Source: Phycisphaerales bacterium UBA2421 (GTDB taxonomy: Bacteria > Planctomycetota > Phycisphaerae > Tepidisphaerales > Tepidisphaeraceae). Taken from it: a DNA stretch of 64,000 bases. The stretch lies in contig DDRH01000010.1 in NCBI GenBank assembly GCA_002343075.1, positions 177,102 to 241,101 on the forward strand, written 5' to 3'. Positions 17,526 to 26,411 of this stretch are shown piece by piece. Position 1 is the stretch's first letter, and every line of letters starts with the position of its first letter. Below the pieces are notes generated by a model. The model did not search any database. It worked only from the letters and a program-made list of their open reading frames with translations, and had not been told where the DNA came from. Made by a program: the position numbers and the translations under genes.

Positions 17526-18596
17526 TTAGTCAAGCGCGAACTGGATGATCCCACTCAATGAGTCGGCATCCAAATCCGTGGGCTGTTCGCCTTCGCCAAG
17601 GCGAGCCAATCGGAGTCTGCGTTCGCTTCCGAGCCTGATGAACAGATCACCTGCACATTGCCGACCTGCGTCGTCGCCATCAGTCAGCACGACGATTCGT
17701 GTGCCTGCCGATGTCATATCGCAGATCAGATCCGCCTGTTCGTCCGAACAGGCACTACCGAGCAACGCAACGACATTCGGATAGCCATTTTGTGTCAACC
17801 AGAACGTCGCAAAGAATCCCTCGACGACAATCAGCGAGGCGAGTTGCCGTCCAACCCGGTGGGCATTGAAGAGTAGCTTCGACTTGTGGAGTTCGAACCG
17901 CCTTCCATCGCGTTCTCGCGGCCCCGGAAACAGGTATCGCGGATGATCGGCATCGACGCTCTCATCACTCACTAACCGACCGGCATATCCGACTCGATTC
18001 CCACGTTTGTCATGCAATGGAATGGCGATCCGGTCTTTGAGCATGCCCCGGCTGCAATAACCGAGCCCGAAAGAACGAATCGTTTCGGAAGTCAGTCCCC
18101 GTGCACGCAGATAAGAATGTCCCGGGTCGAGATGCTTCAACTCGAAATCCAGCGGTGCGTTGACGACGATCGGCACGGTGTTGGCCGTCACTCGCGATGG
18201 TGATGCCGTCGCTTGCACAGCACGAGACGGCTTGACTCCCGGCTCGTTGTTGTCACTGACGTTTCCCGTCGAACGATCGGCATACAGTCGATGCAGTTCC
18301 ACGGCAACCTGACGTACAGCACCAGGATCGTCCGGACTCTTGCCGGCCAGACGTACCGCTAGGTCAAGAACATTGCCACCGGCTTTACAGCCGAAGCAAT
18401 TCCACAAGCCGCGTTCCAGATTCACCGAGAACGATGGTGTTCGCTTCCCGCTATCACGACTCGGATGTGTCGGCAGTGGACACAGCCCTGTTGCACGACC
18501 TCCCTTGATTCGCAGCTCAACGTTGTAGTGCTTGAGGACGTCCATGATGCGAACGGCCTCTCGCAGTTCCTTGAAATCTATCCATGTGGTTGACAT
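17526..18596 (-). CDS. CHC2 zinc-finger/Toprim primase
   Basis: A 356-residue DnaG-type primase of mobile-element size. Residues 20-90 form a CHC2 zinc finger (CPLPTHPSRD and LWNCFGCKAGGNVLDL). A Toprim domain follows, with IVVEGFF and, after about 45 residues, VVLTDGDDAG as the metal-binding motifs. It lacks the C-terminal helicase-binding region of chromosomal DnaG. The ATG at 18,596 is preferred over a GTG at 18,602 because GGAG stands 5 bases ahead. It probably makes primers for element replication or for the incoming strand after transfer. Confidence 0.88.
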   Translation of the reverse strand: MSTTWIDFKELREAVRIMDVLKHYNVELRIKGGRATGLCPLPTHPSRDSGKRTPSFSVNLERGLWNCFGCKAGGNVLDLAVRLAGKSPDDPGAVRQVAVELHRLYADRSTGNVSDNNEPGVKPSRAVQATASPSRVTANTVPIVVNAPLDFELKHLDPGHSYLRARGLTSETIRSFGLGYCSRGMLKDRIAIPLHDKRGNRVGYAGRLVSDESVDADHPRYLFPGPRERDGRRFELHKSKLLFNAHRVGRQLASLIVVEGFFATFWLTQNGYPNVVALLGSACSDEQADLICDMTSAGTRIVVLTDGDDAGRQCAGDLFIRLGSERRLRLARLGEGEQPTDLDADSLSGIIQFALD

Positions 18597-18609
18597 AAAC
18601 ACTCCGGGA

Positions 18610-18659
18610 AAAAGGAAAAGCCGGTGGCTGCGATGGAGAACATCGCGATGCCACCGGCT
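18610..18659 (-). terminator. Strong rho-independent terminator
   Basis: Two stacked stems: AGCCGGTGGC at 18,619-18,628 with 18,650-18,659, and inside it GCGATG with CATCGC. On the minus strand the stem is followed by TTTTCCTTTTT. It ends the small operon at 18,705-19,288 just before the primase gene. Confidence 0.85.
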
Positions 18660-18704
18660 GAATTGGTCTTTGTCGGCGGCACGATGCCGCTCACGACGAG
18701 TGGG

Positions 18705-18974
18705 TCAATAATCTTCCGGAAGCAGAGTTGTCGTCACGGATCGATCCGCTTCCGTCACCACGTAAAAACGAACACCATGGCGATCTCGATAGACGCTGAA
18801 TAGGCGTCCACCAACGGCAAGTCCACGCTCGTTCTCCTTGCGGTCGTGCTCGCACAACTCGCCCCAATCACCCCGCGAGTGGCGAGATAAGCACAAGGCG
18901 GCATCCTCTGGATGCAGCTTGTCGAGGGCATTGGAAGTGATCACGGTTCGTCCGAGTGTGAATGGGATGCTCAT
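18705..18974 (-). CDS. Small conserved mobile-element protein
   Basis: An 89-residue protein starting MSIPFTLGRTVITSNALDKL, with HPEDAALCLSRHSRGDWGEL and the C-terminal RSVTTTLLPEDY. This sequence type (plasmid-related protein) recurs in planctomycete and proteobacterial plasmids and islands, but its function is unknown. The start overlaps the previous gene by 4 bp (ATGA). A longer frame upstream exists but overlaps the neighbour extensively, so the internal ATG is used. Confidence 0.8.
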   Translation of the reverse strand: MSIPFTLGRTVITSNALDKLHPEDAALCLSRHSRGDWGELCEHDRKENERGLAVGGRLFSVYRDRHGVRFYVVTEADRSVTTTLLPEDY

Positions 18975-19288
18975 CGCTTTCCCCCTTGCTGCTCGGTGGC
19001 CCGCCGTTCTTGCCATGTGATCCAGCTGTGGCAATCGTCTGCCAACTTCGACAAGAGTGGTAAATCGATCGTGTTGAAGCTGGCTACATCCCTCCACTGC
19101 TCATCCTTGTCTTGGTACGACCGGCTGAACGTGACGGTGTAGAAGTCTCCGTTTGTCCCGGCATTCCGCCAGATCGTGCCTTTGAGTCGGTTGTAGCGGA
19201 TCGTGTGTGCGGGCTTGTTGCCGTTCGAGGTGGACTCGGTATCGGCGTGGCTGCCTCCTGCCGCAGCCGATCGGTGTGATTTGCTCAT
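18971..19288 (-). CDS. Small conserved mobile-element protein, DUF736-like
   Basis: A 105-residue protein. The N-terminal 30 residues are polar. The core IRYNRLKGTIWRNAGTNG, FYTVTFSRSYQDKDEQW and DLPLLSKLADDCHSWI resembles small DUF736-like or single-strand-binding-like beta-barrel proteins of plasmids. It is coupled to the next gene by a 4-bp overlap. The pair is a recurring cassette in integrative elements. Function unknown. Confidence 0.75.
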   Translation of the reverse strand: MSKSHRSAAAGGSHADTESTSNGNKPAHTIRYNRLKGTIWRNAGTNGDFYTVTFSRSYQDKDEQWRDVASFNTIDLPLLSKLADDCHSWITWQERRATEQQGGKR

Positions 19289-19388
19289 AGCTTACTCCAG
19301 TGTGTGAACGTTCTTAGCTTCGGCCCGCCACACGGCGGACGAATGCGAAGCCAGAACAGATGCAACGAGTGAGAAAGAAGAACGTGAC

Positions 19389-20276
19389 TCAGGTGCCGTC
19401 TTCGGCGGAGTCTGCGGACGTGATCGGGTTGAGACGGCCCGCCTTGAGGATGGATTCCGCGACGTGGAAGATCTTGAGAGCGGATCGGTCGTCGAGCTTT
19501 TGGCCGTTCAACCAGTGCTGTAGATAACCTCGCGAAAACTCTTCGCCGGGCATGCCTAGCGACTGCGTCACAATGTAGGCAACCGCCTCGGCCTCCACTT
19601 CACGCACATCACGCGGCGTAACTTCGCCGTGATCAATCATGCCGTCTGTCGTCTCGGCGGTGTGGCCGAGGACAACATGGGCGATTTCGTGCATGAGCGT
19701 TCGGTGCGGCAGGTGTGCGATCGGTGAAACCGCGACTTGCTGTCCCCTCGCAAATCCCTGAACGTTGCCGTCCATGAGGTCGAAGGTAATGAGGTCAATC
19801 TTCAGCGATTCGAGTGCCCGCAATTGATCCCAGTCTGGAACAGATATCGGGGCGAACGAATCGCCGTCCGTCTGGCTGAGAACAAACCAGTTTGGACGGA
19901 GGACGAACCGCCGCCGAATGACGGCCTGCTGAGGATCCGCCGAAGACTCGTCAGGTTTGACGTCCTTGGCGGGATTGACGGTCTGCTTCCATGTCACCGG
20001 CATACAGAGCGTGATCGCCTTCTCGCCCTTACGGACGAATCGATTGAGACGCTGCCATCCCCTAAACGTGTGGATCGGCCCAGGCTCCAGTTTCCTACGC
20101 CAACACTCGATCAACGCGAGCAACTGGTTAGAAATGGAATAGGCGTGAAAGTGAAAGTAGGCCTGACTGATGACGCCGGGCGTGTTGATTGCCTCGACAA
20201 GTAGATCGCCAAAAGACGGCGGTTCGGGCCGTGGTACGGCAGATGCCGACCGGCCACGTCTGGCATGTGTAGCCAT
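19389..20276 (-). CDS. ArdC-like antirestriction protein
   Basis: A 295-residue protein with the two ArdC parts. The N-terminal single-strand DNA-binding domain is recognisable by SISNQLLALIE, FRGWQRLNRFVRKGEKAI and LRPNWFVLSQT. The C-terminal zincin domain has HEIAHVVLGH (HExxH) and the downstream glutamates EVEAEAVAYIV. Known: ArdC protects incoming conjugative DNA from restriction. The start at 20,276 is supported by TTGGGAGTG just ahead; an upstream in-frame ATG at 20,327 has no such site. It sits near the conjugation ATPases, as expected for an early transfer gene. Confidence 0.88.
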   Translation of the reverse strand: MATHARRGRSASAVPRPEPPSFGDLLVEAINTPGVISQAYFHFHAYSISNQLLALIECWRRKLEPGPIHTFRGWQRLNRFVRKGEKAITLCMPVTWKQTVNPAKDVKPDESSADPQQAVIRRRFVLRPNWFVLSQTDGDSFAPISVPDWDQLRALESLKIDLITFDLMDGNVQGFARGQQVAVSPIAHLPHRTLMHEIAHVVLGHTAETTDGMIDHGEVTPRDVREVEAEAVAYIVTQSLGMPGEEFSRGYLQHWLNGQKLDDRSALKIFHVAESILKAGRLNPITSADSAEDGT

Positions 20277-20455
20277 GTGGACACTCCCAAGGTTGAGATG
20301 GATTGGAAATAGGTGATGAGCGGTCACGTGACCGACTCGGGCTCAGATGAAATGAGCTTCCGCCTTCAGCTAATCACGGGTACGACGATTGCGCAAGTGC
20401 CGATCGCACATCCGAGTGCGTACAGGGGGTGCTGAAGGCTAAGATGGCATTCGGC

Positions 20456-21889
20456 TCAGAAGACACGACCCATCCACTTCGAAATGTTCTGCTCGATTCT
20501 GTCTCGCCTCACGCCAAAGCGTTCGCGTGACAGTTGCCGAAGTGTCCTTGAGTCAGGTCGATTACTGGTTGCTGGCGGGTAAAGCTGCATCTTCCACGGG
20601 TTTTCGACAAGATGCATTCGGCGGACGATGCCTGCATAGTTGGGCAGATCACTGTACCACCATGACGAACGATCCTCGTCACCGAACTGTCGCTTGAATA
20701 ACTCGACATCTTCCGTGTTCGTTCGCATCGCGATCACGGTCCCTACGTTTCCGAACACGGCGTCGGCCACCGCAGGCGACAATTGTTTCATGTACTGTGC
20801 GGCAAGAACCAACGACAGCTTGTACTTGCGAATCTGCGACAAAGCCGTGGCGAATCGCAGTGTCGTGAAGGTCGCAAACTCATCGACGACCGCGATGTGA
20901 GGCTGGCGAAGTGATTCATCGATATCGGCTCGCGACATTGCTGCCTGTTCGAGCATCGCTACCAGTATCGCACCTAGAATTGCCGAGTGATCCTCTCCGA
21001 TCTTTCCGCGTGCCAGATTCGCGATCAGGATTCTTCGCTCGTCCACCAGTCGCCGAAAGCAGACCTTTGACCCGACTTGTCCGAACAAGTGCCGCATCGT
21101 GCTGGACAGGAACAACCTGCTGAGCTTGTTCTGAACCGAGCCGATGAACTCCGCGTGCTGGCGACGATCCCACTTCCCCATCTGTTCATTGAAGAAGTAG
21201 CGTACGGACGGGTTTTGCACCTGCTTCACGACCCAGCTGCGATATCGTTCATCGTCAAGGAGTCGCGGCAGTGCCAGCAGTGACGTCTGCGGCACTTCAA
21301 GCACGGCCATGACACTGGCGGAGAGAATCATCTCCAGCCTAGGGCCCCAGGAGTCATACCAAATGCCTTTGAAGGCAGAGACGATGGCTGACGCCACGCC
21401 TTCGCGTTGTGATGCTGACAGCGATCGACCGAGCCAATCGATAGCGACGGAGTACGATTCATCGCTCGCGTCGAGATAGACGACATCATCAAAGCGGTGC
21501 CTCGGGACGTGGAGCAAGAGTTGCTCGGCAAGCTGGCCGTGCGGATCAAGGCATGTGATTCCAACATTCTGACGAAATGCAGCAACAGCCAAGTGCCCGA
21601 TCAATGTCGACTTACCCGTGCCGGTTTGTCCAAAGATCGCAAGATGACGTTCGAGGTCTTCCAGCCCAAATCCGACCTGGCGGCCGCTGTTCGCATCGCT
21701 GCCGATTGGCAACCACACGTCCTTGGAACAGAAAGAGTTGTTTCGCATACCGAAGCGAGTTGCCACCCCGGCTGAATCGCGTCGATGGACGCATTCTGAA
21801 CATGGCACAGGGCTTGTCGAAAAACCGGCCACGTCGGTGATGGGCAACTCGATCCGAGAAACGAACGAGTACGAGAACCCCGCATCCAT
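20456..21889 (-). CDS. VirD4/TraD-like conjugation coupling ATPase (first copy)
   Basis: A 477-residue hexameric-type ATPase. Walker A is FGQTGTGKST, followed by ITCLDPHGQLAEQLL, a Walker B-like IAVVDEFATF and the sensor-like LVLAAQYMKQL. Known: this group (TraD/TraG C-terminal and DUF87-like) pumps DNA through a conjugation channel. There is no clear transmembrane anchor before the motor domain, unlike classic VirD4. The ATG at 21,889 is chosen because of GAGGG in its leader; later in-frame ATGs (for example 21,748) are possible. It is divergent from the second ATPase at 22,078. Confidence 0.85.
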   Translation of the reverse strand: MDAGFSYSFVSRIELPITDVAGFSTSPVPCSECVHRRDSAGVATRFGMRNNSFCSKDVWLPIGSDANSGRQVGFGLEDLERHLAIFGQTGTGKSTLIGHLAVAAFRQNVGITCLDPHGQLAEQLLLHVPRHRFDDVVYLDASDESYSVAIDWLGRSLSASQREGVASAIVSAFKGIWYDSWGPRLEMILSASVMAVLEVPQTSLLALPRLLDDERYRSWVVKQVQNPSVRYFFNEQMGKWDRRQHAEFIGSVQNKLSRLFLSSTMRHLFGQVGSKVCFRRLVDERRILIANLARGKIGEDHSAILGAILVAMLEQAAMSRADIDESLRQPHIAVVDEFATFTTLRFATALSQIRKYKLSLVLAAQYMKQLSPAVADAVFGNVGTVIAMRTNTEDVELFKRQFGDEDRSSWWYSDLPNYAGIVRRMHLVENPWKMQLYPPATSNRPDSRTLRQLSRERFGVRRDRIEQNISKWMGRVF

Positions 21890-22077
21890 TCTACACCCTC
21901 GCAGACTGCAAGGATTGCGAGGGGTGGCGTGGTCAGCCTGCAATCCATCATTCGGTTGTCTGGGATGCTAAAGGGCTACTCCCGCGACCGTGTGTTTCGG
22001 TGTTCTAGGACTGGACAGACCGGAACAGGTTCAAGGATCACAACACGTCATCCGACCATTCGCGACGATTGAGAGCG

Positions 22078-23475
22078 ATGGACAACAGGTACGCTCTCAG
22101 GCGAATCGGTGTCGCTGGCGACATTCGACTCGGAGTCGAAACGACTTCGGGAATGCCGGTCAAGCTGACCGCGTACGAACGGAATCATCACACGCTCATC
22201 ACCGGCACAACGGGCACCGGCAAGTCGTGCCTGCTGAACCTCATCGTCCGGCAGATACTCAATCACCGGGCGTTCAGCGTCGACGCCGGTTCGCTCATAC
22301 TCTTCGATCCGCATTGGTCACTCGGGCCGAGCGTGATCGACTACATGGCCACATGCAACATGTCGATCCCACTGCTAGTTGTCGATCCGCAGGGAAAGGA
22401 CATCGTCGCGTTTGATCCACTACTCGCCCACCCAGAGGTCAAGAAGGAAGTTCTTGCGGACATGTTTTCCGCCTGGCTTGCCCACGTCTGGCAACGCGAC
22501 AGCAACAACGACATGCCAAGGCTTGAAGCGGGCTGCAAACTGATCGTTGAAACACTACTCGCCACCGGATGTGCGTTGAGTGACGCACATGCTCTGCTCA
22601 ACCCCGATCAGGACGTGTCCCTTCGTCAGGGCATTGTTGACCGGATCGCAGATCCCGTGCTGGTTGGTAAGTGGCGTCAACTGACCGCAAAGAATCCGTC
22701 TGCGTTCGAGTTCGAAATGGGTTCCACACGCCGAGCATTCAATCGCATTCCGCGAGAGTCACGAACCTTGTGCGGACTGGGTCGGACATTCAGGTGGTCG
22801 GACGTTCTGAATGGCGGATGGGTGGTGATCGTTCGTTCGGGAAGAGCAGGCGGCATTGGGTCTGCACTGAGCTCGATCATGCTCGATGATCTGTGGCATG
22901 CCGTCGAATCCCGCACTGGGAGTTTCCCACCTGCCACACTCATGATCGACGAGTTCCTGCAGGTCGCATCACCAAGCCTCTCGGAATACCTACCGAACGC
23001 TCGTAAGCGGGGCATGGGGTGCATTCTCGCGTTACAGAGTGCTACCCAACTGACGGCCGCTGGTGCGGCGGGCAGTCGCCTGTTTACAGAGGTGAATCTC
23101 AACTGCAACAACAAGATCTCGCTGCGGCTTGATGCTGCTGGTGCTCTCCACTCCGCTGCCGACTTGGCGACGCACAAAGATGATCTAGCGAAACTCAAAC
23201 AGGAGCACGCAGTTGTGAAGTCGATGCTGATGTCTTCCCCGAAGATGATCAAGATCGACGAACTCTATGACTTCGGCATATCGCCGGCAGCACGCGACAT
23301 CTACATCTCTCAAGCCATGTCCCGCTGGCGAGGCCGCTTCGTGTTTGGCCGCTCGGACGCCGACGCGATGTACTCGAATCGAGTCGACGCATTGCGGTCG
23401 TCAAACGCGTCGGCTGAAGCGGAAGAGCCTGACGAGTTTGAGCAATTCATCGGGGAACAGAATCTGGGGGATTGA
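22078..23475 (+). CDS. VirD4/TraD-like conjugation ATPase (second copy)
   Basis: A 465-residue ATPase related to the divergent gene on its left. Walker A is TGTTGTGKS near residue 45, then LILFDPHWSLG. A Walker B-like LMIDEFLQVA and an arginine-finger-like region LPNARKRGMGCILALQSATQ follow. It has no membrane helix. The ATG at 22,078 is used; TTG at 22,069 is in frame. Two different coupling-type ATPases side by side suggest one may act in DNA transfer and one in another DNA-pumping step. It heads a run of + strand genes. Confidence 0.82.
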   Translation: MDNRYALRRIGVAGDIRLGVETTSGMPVKLTAYERNHHTLITGTTGTGKSCLLNLIVRQILNHRAFSVDAGSLILFDPHWSLGPSVIDYMATCNMSIPLLVVDPQGKDIVAFDPLLAHPEVKKEVLADMFSAWLAHVWQRDSNNDMPRLEAGCKLIVETLLATGCALSDAHALLNPDQDVSLRQGIVDRIADPVLVGKWRQLTAKNPSAFEFEMGSTRRAFNRIPRESRTLCGLGRTFRWSDVLNGGWVVIVRSGRAGGIGSALSSIMLDDLWHAVESRTGSFPPATLMIDEFLQVASPSLSEYLPNARKRGMGCILALQSATQLTAAGAAGSRLFTEVNLNCNNKISLRLDAAGALHSAADLATHKDDLAKLKQEHAVVKSMLMSSPKMIKIDELYDFGISPAARDIYISQAMSRWRGRFVFGRSDADAMYSNRVDALRSSNASAEAEEPDEFEQFIGEQNLGD

Positions 23476-23556
23476 GATTTCAGGATGTCGACGGCTGAAA
23501 ATGCATACGCATCGCAGCGTTGCTGAGGTGTTGCCAACACGAAAGGAAGACTTGCC

Positions 23557-24150
23557 ATGCCCGCGACTCAATCGCCACCCCCAAACGATCGCGAAATGGT
23601 TGTCATTAAAGACGACACATTTCTCGCCGCTCGAAGCGACTTCGCTCTTCGTTCGTGCATAAACGGTCAATCCAATCCTTTAGTTGGAGAGATACTCGTG
23701 GGTTTGCCCTTGGTCTTCAGCCCCATCATCTACCTTTGGCTCGTGTTTCAGTTGCCTTTGTTTTTCGCGTTGGTGGTGACTGTGGTGATGTTGCCTGTGA
23801 TGTTTGTCGTGGCGACCCACTTCGAGGTCATTGCAAAGCAGATCTCAATCGGAGTGAACGAGTGGACATTCCGGGTGATTCACTTTCGCTGTCCCAATTG
23901 TAAGCGGCACCTACCTTCCACCTTGACTTGGCAGTGCCCGGATTGTTTCGCCGAGAACGGCGACGGTGACAATCGCCAGTCCTACTTTGCCCGGTGCCGA
24001 CACTGCACGCAGTTCCCTGATGCACTTCTTTGTCCGTCCTGCAAAGTGGTCATTCAGTTGTCCAGGGATCAGCCTGAAACAATCGCGAGTGTCGTGGACA
24101 TCCAGCAAGCGGAGCCGCTGCGTCGAGAAGCCAAGCCAGAACGTGATTGA
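23557..24150 (+). CDS. Membrane protein with four CxxC zinc-binding pairs
   Basis: A 197-residue protein. Two membrane helices lie at about residues 47-90 (EILVGLPLVFSPIIYLWLVF and FALVVTVVMLPVMFVVA). The soluble C-terminal part has four CxxC pairs: CPNC, CPDC, CRHC and CPSC, enough for two zinc ribbons. A ribosome-binding site (AAAGGAAG) precedes the ATG. Unknown family. The layout suggests a membrane-anchored protein-protein or nucleic-acid-binding factor, perhaps linked to the neighbouring ATPases. Confidence 0.75.
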   Translation: MPATQSPPPNDREMVVIKDDTFLAARSDFALRSCINGQSNPLVGEILVGLPLVFSPIIYLWLVFQLPLFFALVVTVVMLPVMFVVATHFEVIAKQISIGVNEWTFRVIHFRCPNCKRHLPSTLTWQCPDCFAENGDGDNRQSYFARCRHCTQFPDALLCPSCKVVIQLSRDQPETIASVVDIQQAEPLRREAKPERD

Positions 24151-24187
24151 ACTGTTGTCGTATTCCACGGGCCCAACGGAGAACAAC

Positions 24188-25084
24188 ATGGAAGCGAAGG
24201 AGTCGAACTCAGAGCCGACGCGAGTGCGAGTTAGCCGTGTAGTCCGGCATCACGGGACGTACACGATTCCTGAGCCTGCGAGCGTGAAGTCAATGCTCGC
24301 TGGCGGGGCCTCTCTCGATCCCAGTTGGTCAGCGGGAGAAACCGAATGTGACGCTTGCGGGCTTCTGAGAGTGACGCACCGCGTTTCTCTTGGAGCCAAC
24401 CCAAGGGTGCAGGTCGACTGGAACTGCGATCCCAACTGGTTCACACGCAACCATCGGATCGAGGTGTTTGCCACACAAACAGGATTCGCATCGTTGGCGA
24501 CCCTCACGCCTCTTGATCAGATTGATTGCGGCCAATGCATTGCGACCTCGCAACGCAACGACGAGCAGACATTCGATCTGCCTGAAGGTCGCACGTTCTT
24601 CACCGTGCGGCTCATCTCTGCCCACCCTTCAGGCATCATCGGACGATCCGTCGGCAGGTTTAGGATGAAGTGGACAGACTCGCCTGTCGTCGTTCGGGGA
24701 TTCGTCCGCTTCGCAGTTTCGGTTCCCAGTTCAAAACTCGCCGTCGAGCGGATCGAGACGCAGACAAAGTTGGTGGAAGCGGCCCGAATGAATGCCGCCA
24801 AACGAGAAGAACTGGCTGACGAGATCGGCGAGCTTGAGCCGAACTACCCGGTGATGAAGCACTACCAACAGATCAAACGTGAGACGGATCAGCGAATCGC
24901 CACGATGCTCGGAATCATCGAATCGTGTGCCGAGAAGTCGAGACTCGTACTTTCCCACCCGCACTGGAGCCAGAAGGAAAAGGCTGTGCAACTTCGCATG
25001 ATCGAGAAGATGAAGACGCAGCAACTTCGTCAGTATCAGTGCCCGGCCGAAGATGACGATGCACGCGATGAGCAAGAAGGGTGA
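24188..25084 (+). CDS. Hypothetical protein with coiled-coil C-terminus
   Basis: A 298-residue protein not assigned to a family. GGAG six bases ahead supports the ATG at 24,188. The N-terminal half has cysteine pairs (ECDACG and DCGQC) and looks beta-rich. From about residue 190 the sequence is highly charged and helical (AARMNAAKREELADEIGELE), a likely coiled coil, ending in an acidic tail. It is 37 bp behind the CxxC membrane protein, so the two are probably one operon. Confidence 0.7.
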   Translation: MEAKESNSEPTRVRVSRVVRHHGTYTIPEPASVKSMLAGGASLDPSWSAGETECDACGLLRVTHRVSLGANPRVQVDWNCDPNWFTRNHRIEVFATQTGFASLATLTPLDQIDCGQCIATSQRNDEQTFDLPEGRTFFTVRLISAHPSGIIGRSVGRFRMKWTDSPVVVRGFVRFAVSVPSSKLAVERIETQTKLVEAARMNAAKREELADEIGELEPNYPVMKHYQQIKRETDQRIATMLGIIESCAEKSRLVLSHPHWSQKEKAVQLRMIEKMKTQQLRQYQCPAEDDDARDEQEG

Positions 25085-25090
25085 CGCTCA

Positions 25091-25360
25091 ATGAACTTGC
25101 TCCAGGCTCGCGACCAGAATCTTGGAACAGATTCGCAGATCCCACCATGCCCTACGCCACTCGAACTATCATGGGAACCGCTCAACTGGAAAGCCTTCAG
25201 GCAATGCGAACGCGACCAGTCCCCCGCGTTTCGCTACACGTTGGGCATGGCAGCTATTCATAAGTCTCTTTTGCGCCATGGGTTGCGTGATAGGAAGCTC
25301 CGTGCTAAACCGTATCAAGACTCCGGGTCATCGTGCGAGCGAGCCTTGGGAATCGACTAA
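25091..25360 (+). CDS. Possible small hypothetical protein
   Basis: An 89-residue frame starts 6 bp after the preceding stop, with AAGAAGGG at a suitable distance. It contains ELSWEPLNWKAFRQCERD and a basic tail. A second frame overlaps it here, and no family is recognised. Support is only position and ribosome-binding site. Confidence 0.35.
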   Translation: MNLLQARDQNLGTDSQIPPCPTPLELSWEPLNWKAFRQCERDQSPAFRYTLGMAAIHKSLLRHGLRDRKLRAKPYQDSGSSCERALGID

Positions 25361-25409
25361 CCGTTTTGGTCGATTCCGCAGGTTCACTCTAGCCCTACAA
25401 GGAGCACGT

Positions 25410-26006
25410 ATGACATCGCCAATCCGAGCGGAATCCCTCGATCGTTGGAAACAGTTCTTCGCACAATGCTTTCCGGAACTCGCTTGGTTCGACCCACCGA
25501 TCCCGAACATCCCATCCGCAGAACTTTCTTCGGATGCCCGGCTGATTCTGCGACCAGCGGGCCTCACTGCAGCAGGCATATTTCAGAAGGCCCAGAACTG
25601 CGGGAGGCTTATGGTCGATCCTGTGGTGCTGAAACATCTCGAAGAAATCGCTGAGAAAGACGCCAACGCTCCAGCCTTGTGCTGGATCGACGGCTTTTCT
25701 GAGTCGATGCCCGAAATGACCCCACTCCAGAGATCACTGACTCGTGACGACAGTGCGAGTCTGGCCGATCTAGCCCTCCTAGTGGCGTTCGAAGCATGGG
25801 ACTCGTCACATGGCGCCACAAGTCCACCGATGCCAGATGCACTCATTATTGCAGTGGGGTCGTACTTGCCTTCCGTCGCGATGATGCCGCTGGTTTCGTT
25901 TAGCAGCACAGACAATCGATATCACGCCTACGCACTGTTGCCCGACGAACTGAACGACAAATCTGACCCTTCGTTCGTCACACCTCGGCGAATCACACCT
26001 GCCTAG
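25410..26006 (+). CDS. Hypothetical protein
   Basis: A 198-residue soluble protein. ACAAGGAGCACGT gives a strong ribosome-binding site for the ATG at 25,410. It contains RLILRPAGLTAAGIFQKAQ and a hydrophobic stretch PDALIIAVGSYLPSVAMMPL, which may be buried rather than membrane-spanning. A terminator follows 12 bp after the stop. No family recognised. Confidence 0.65.
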   Translation: MTSPIRAESLDRWKQFFAQCFPELAWFDPPIPNIPSAELSSDARLILRPAGLTAAGIFQKAQNCGRLMVDPVVLKHLEEIAEKDANAPALCWIDGFSESMPEMTPLQRSLTRDDSASLADLALLVAFEAWDSSHGATSPPMPDALIIAVGSYLPSVAMMPLVSFSSTDNRYHAYALLPDELNDKSDPSFVTPRRITPA

Positions 26007-26018
26007 CCGCCGAACCAG

Positions 26019-26044
26019 ATCCGCACGTAACCCGTGCGGATTTT
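26019..26044 (+). terminator. Rho-independent terminator
   Basis: A 9-bp perfect stem (ATCCGCACG with CGTGCGGAT) and a 5-base loop, followed by TTTCG. It ends the + strand gene run that begins at 22,078. Confidence 0.8.
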
Positions 26045-26411
26045 CGCTGGAACACGTTTCAGGGGGAATCTTCCCGCATCCGGCGTTTATTGTTAGCATT
26101 TCAGCCGACGAGTGACTGTACGGTTCGGTTGTGTTCTACCTGGTACAGCGGCTTCAATCCCGTGCGAATCTCCGATTGTGGAGTAAAACCGCATGCTTTG
26201 GCGAAGCGACGGCTGGCCAGCCACGCATCACATCCGCAATCCAGAAAGTCGCTGTGTTCTTTACGTCCCTGATCGACTCGCCGTCACGCGTCCCAGGGTC
26301 TAGTCGACCTACATCAAAGCGACGTCGCTTAGGTGCTGGGTCGTGTCGATGCAGCTCGGTGCATGGAGAATTGAAGTTGACCACACCACACGTGTATGCA
26401 GGAGTTTCGTC
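26045..26411. other. Intergenic region
   Basis: About 370 bp without a supported gene. Short frames exist but lack ribosome-binding sites. It should carry the promoter of the gene at 26,412. I see no repeat or strong hairpin. Confidence 0.4.
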
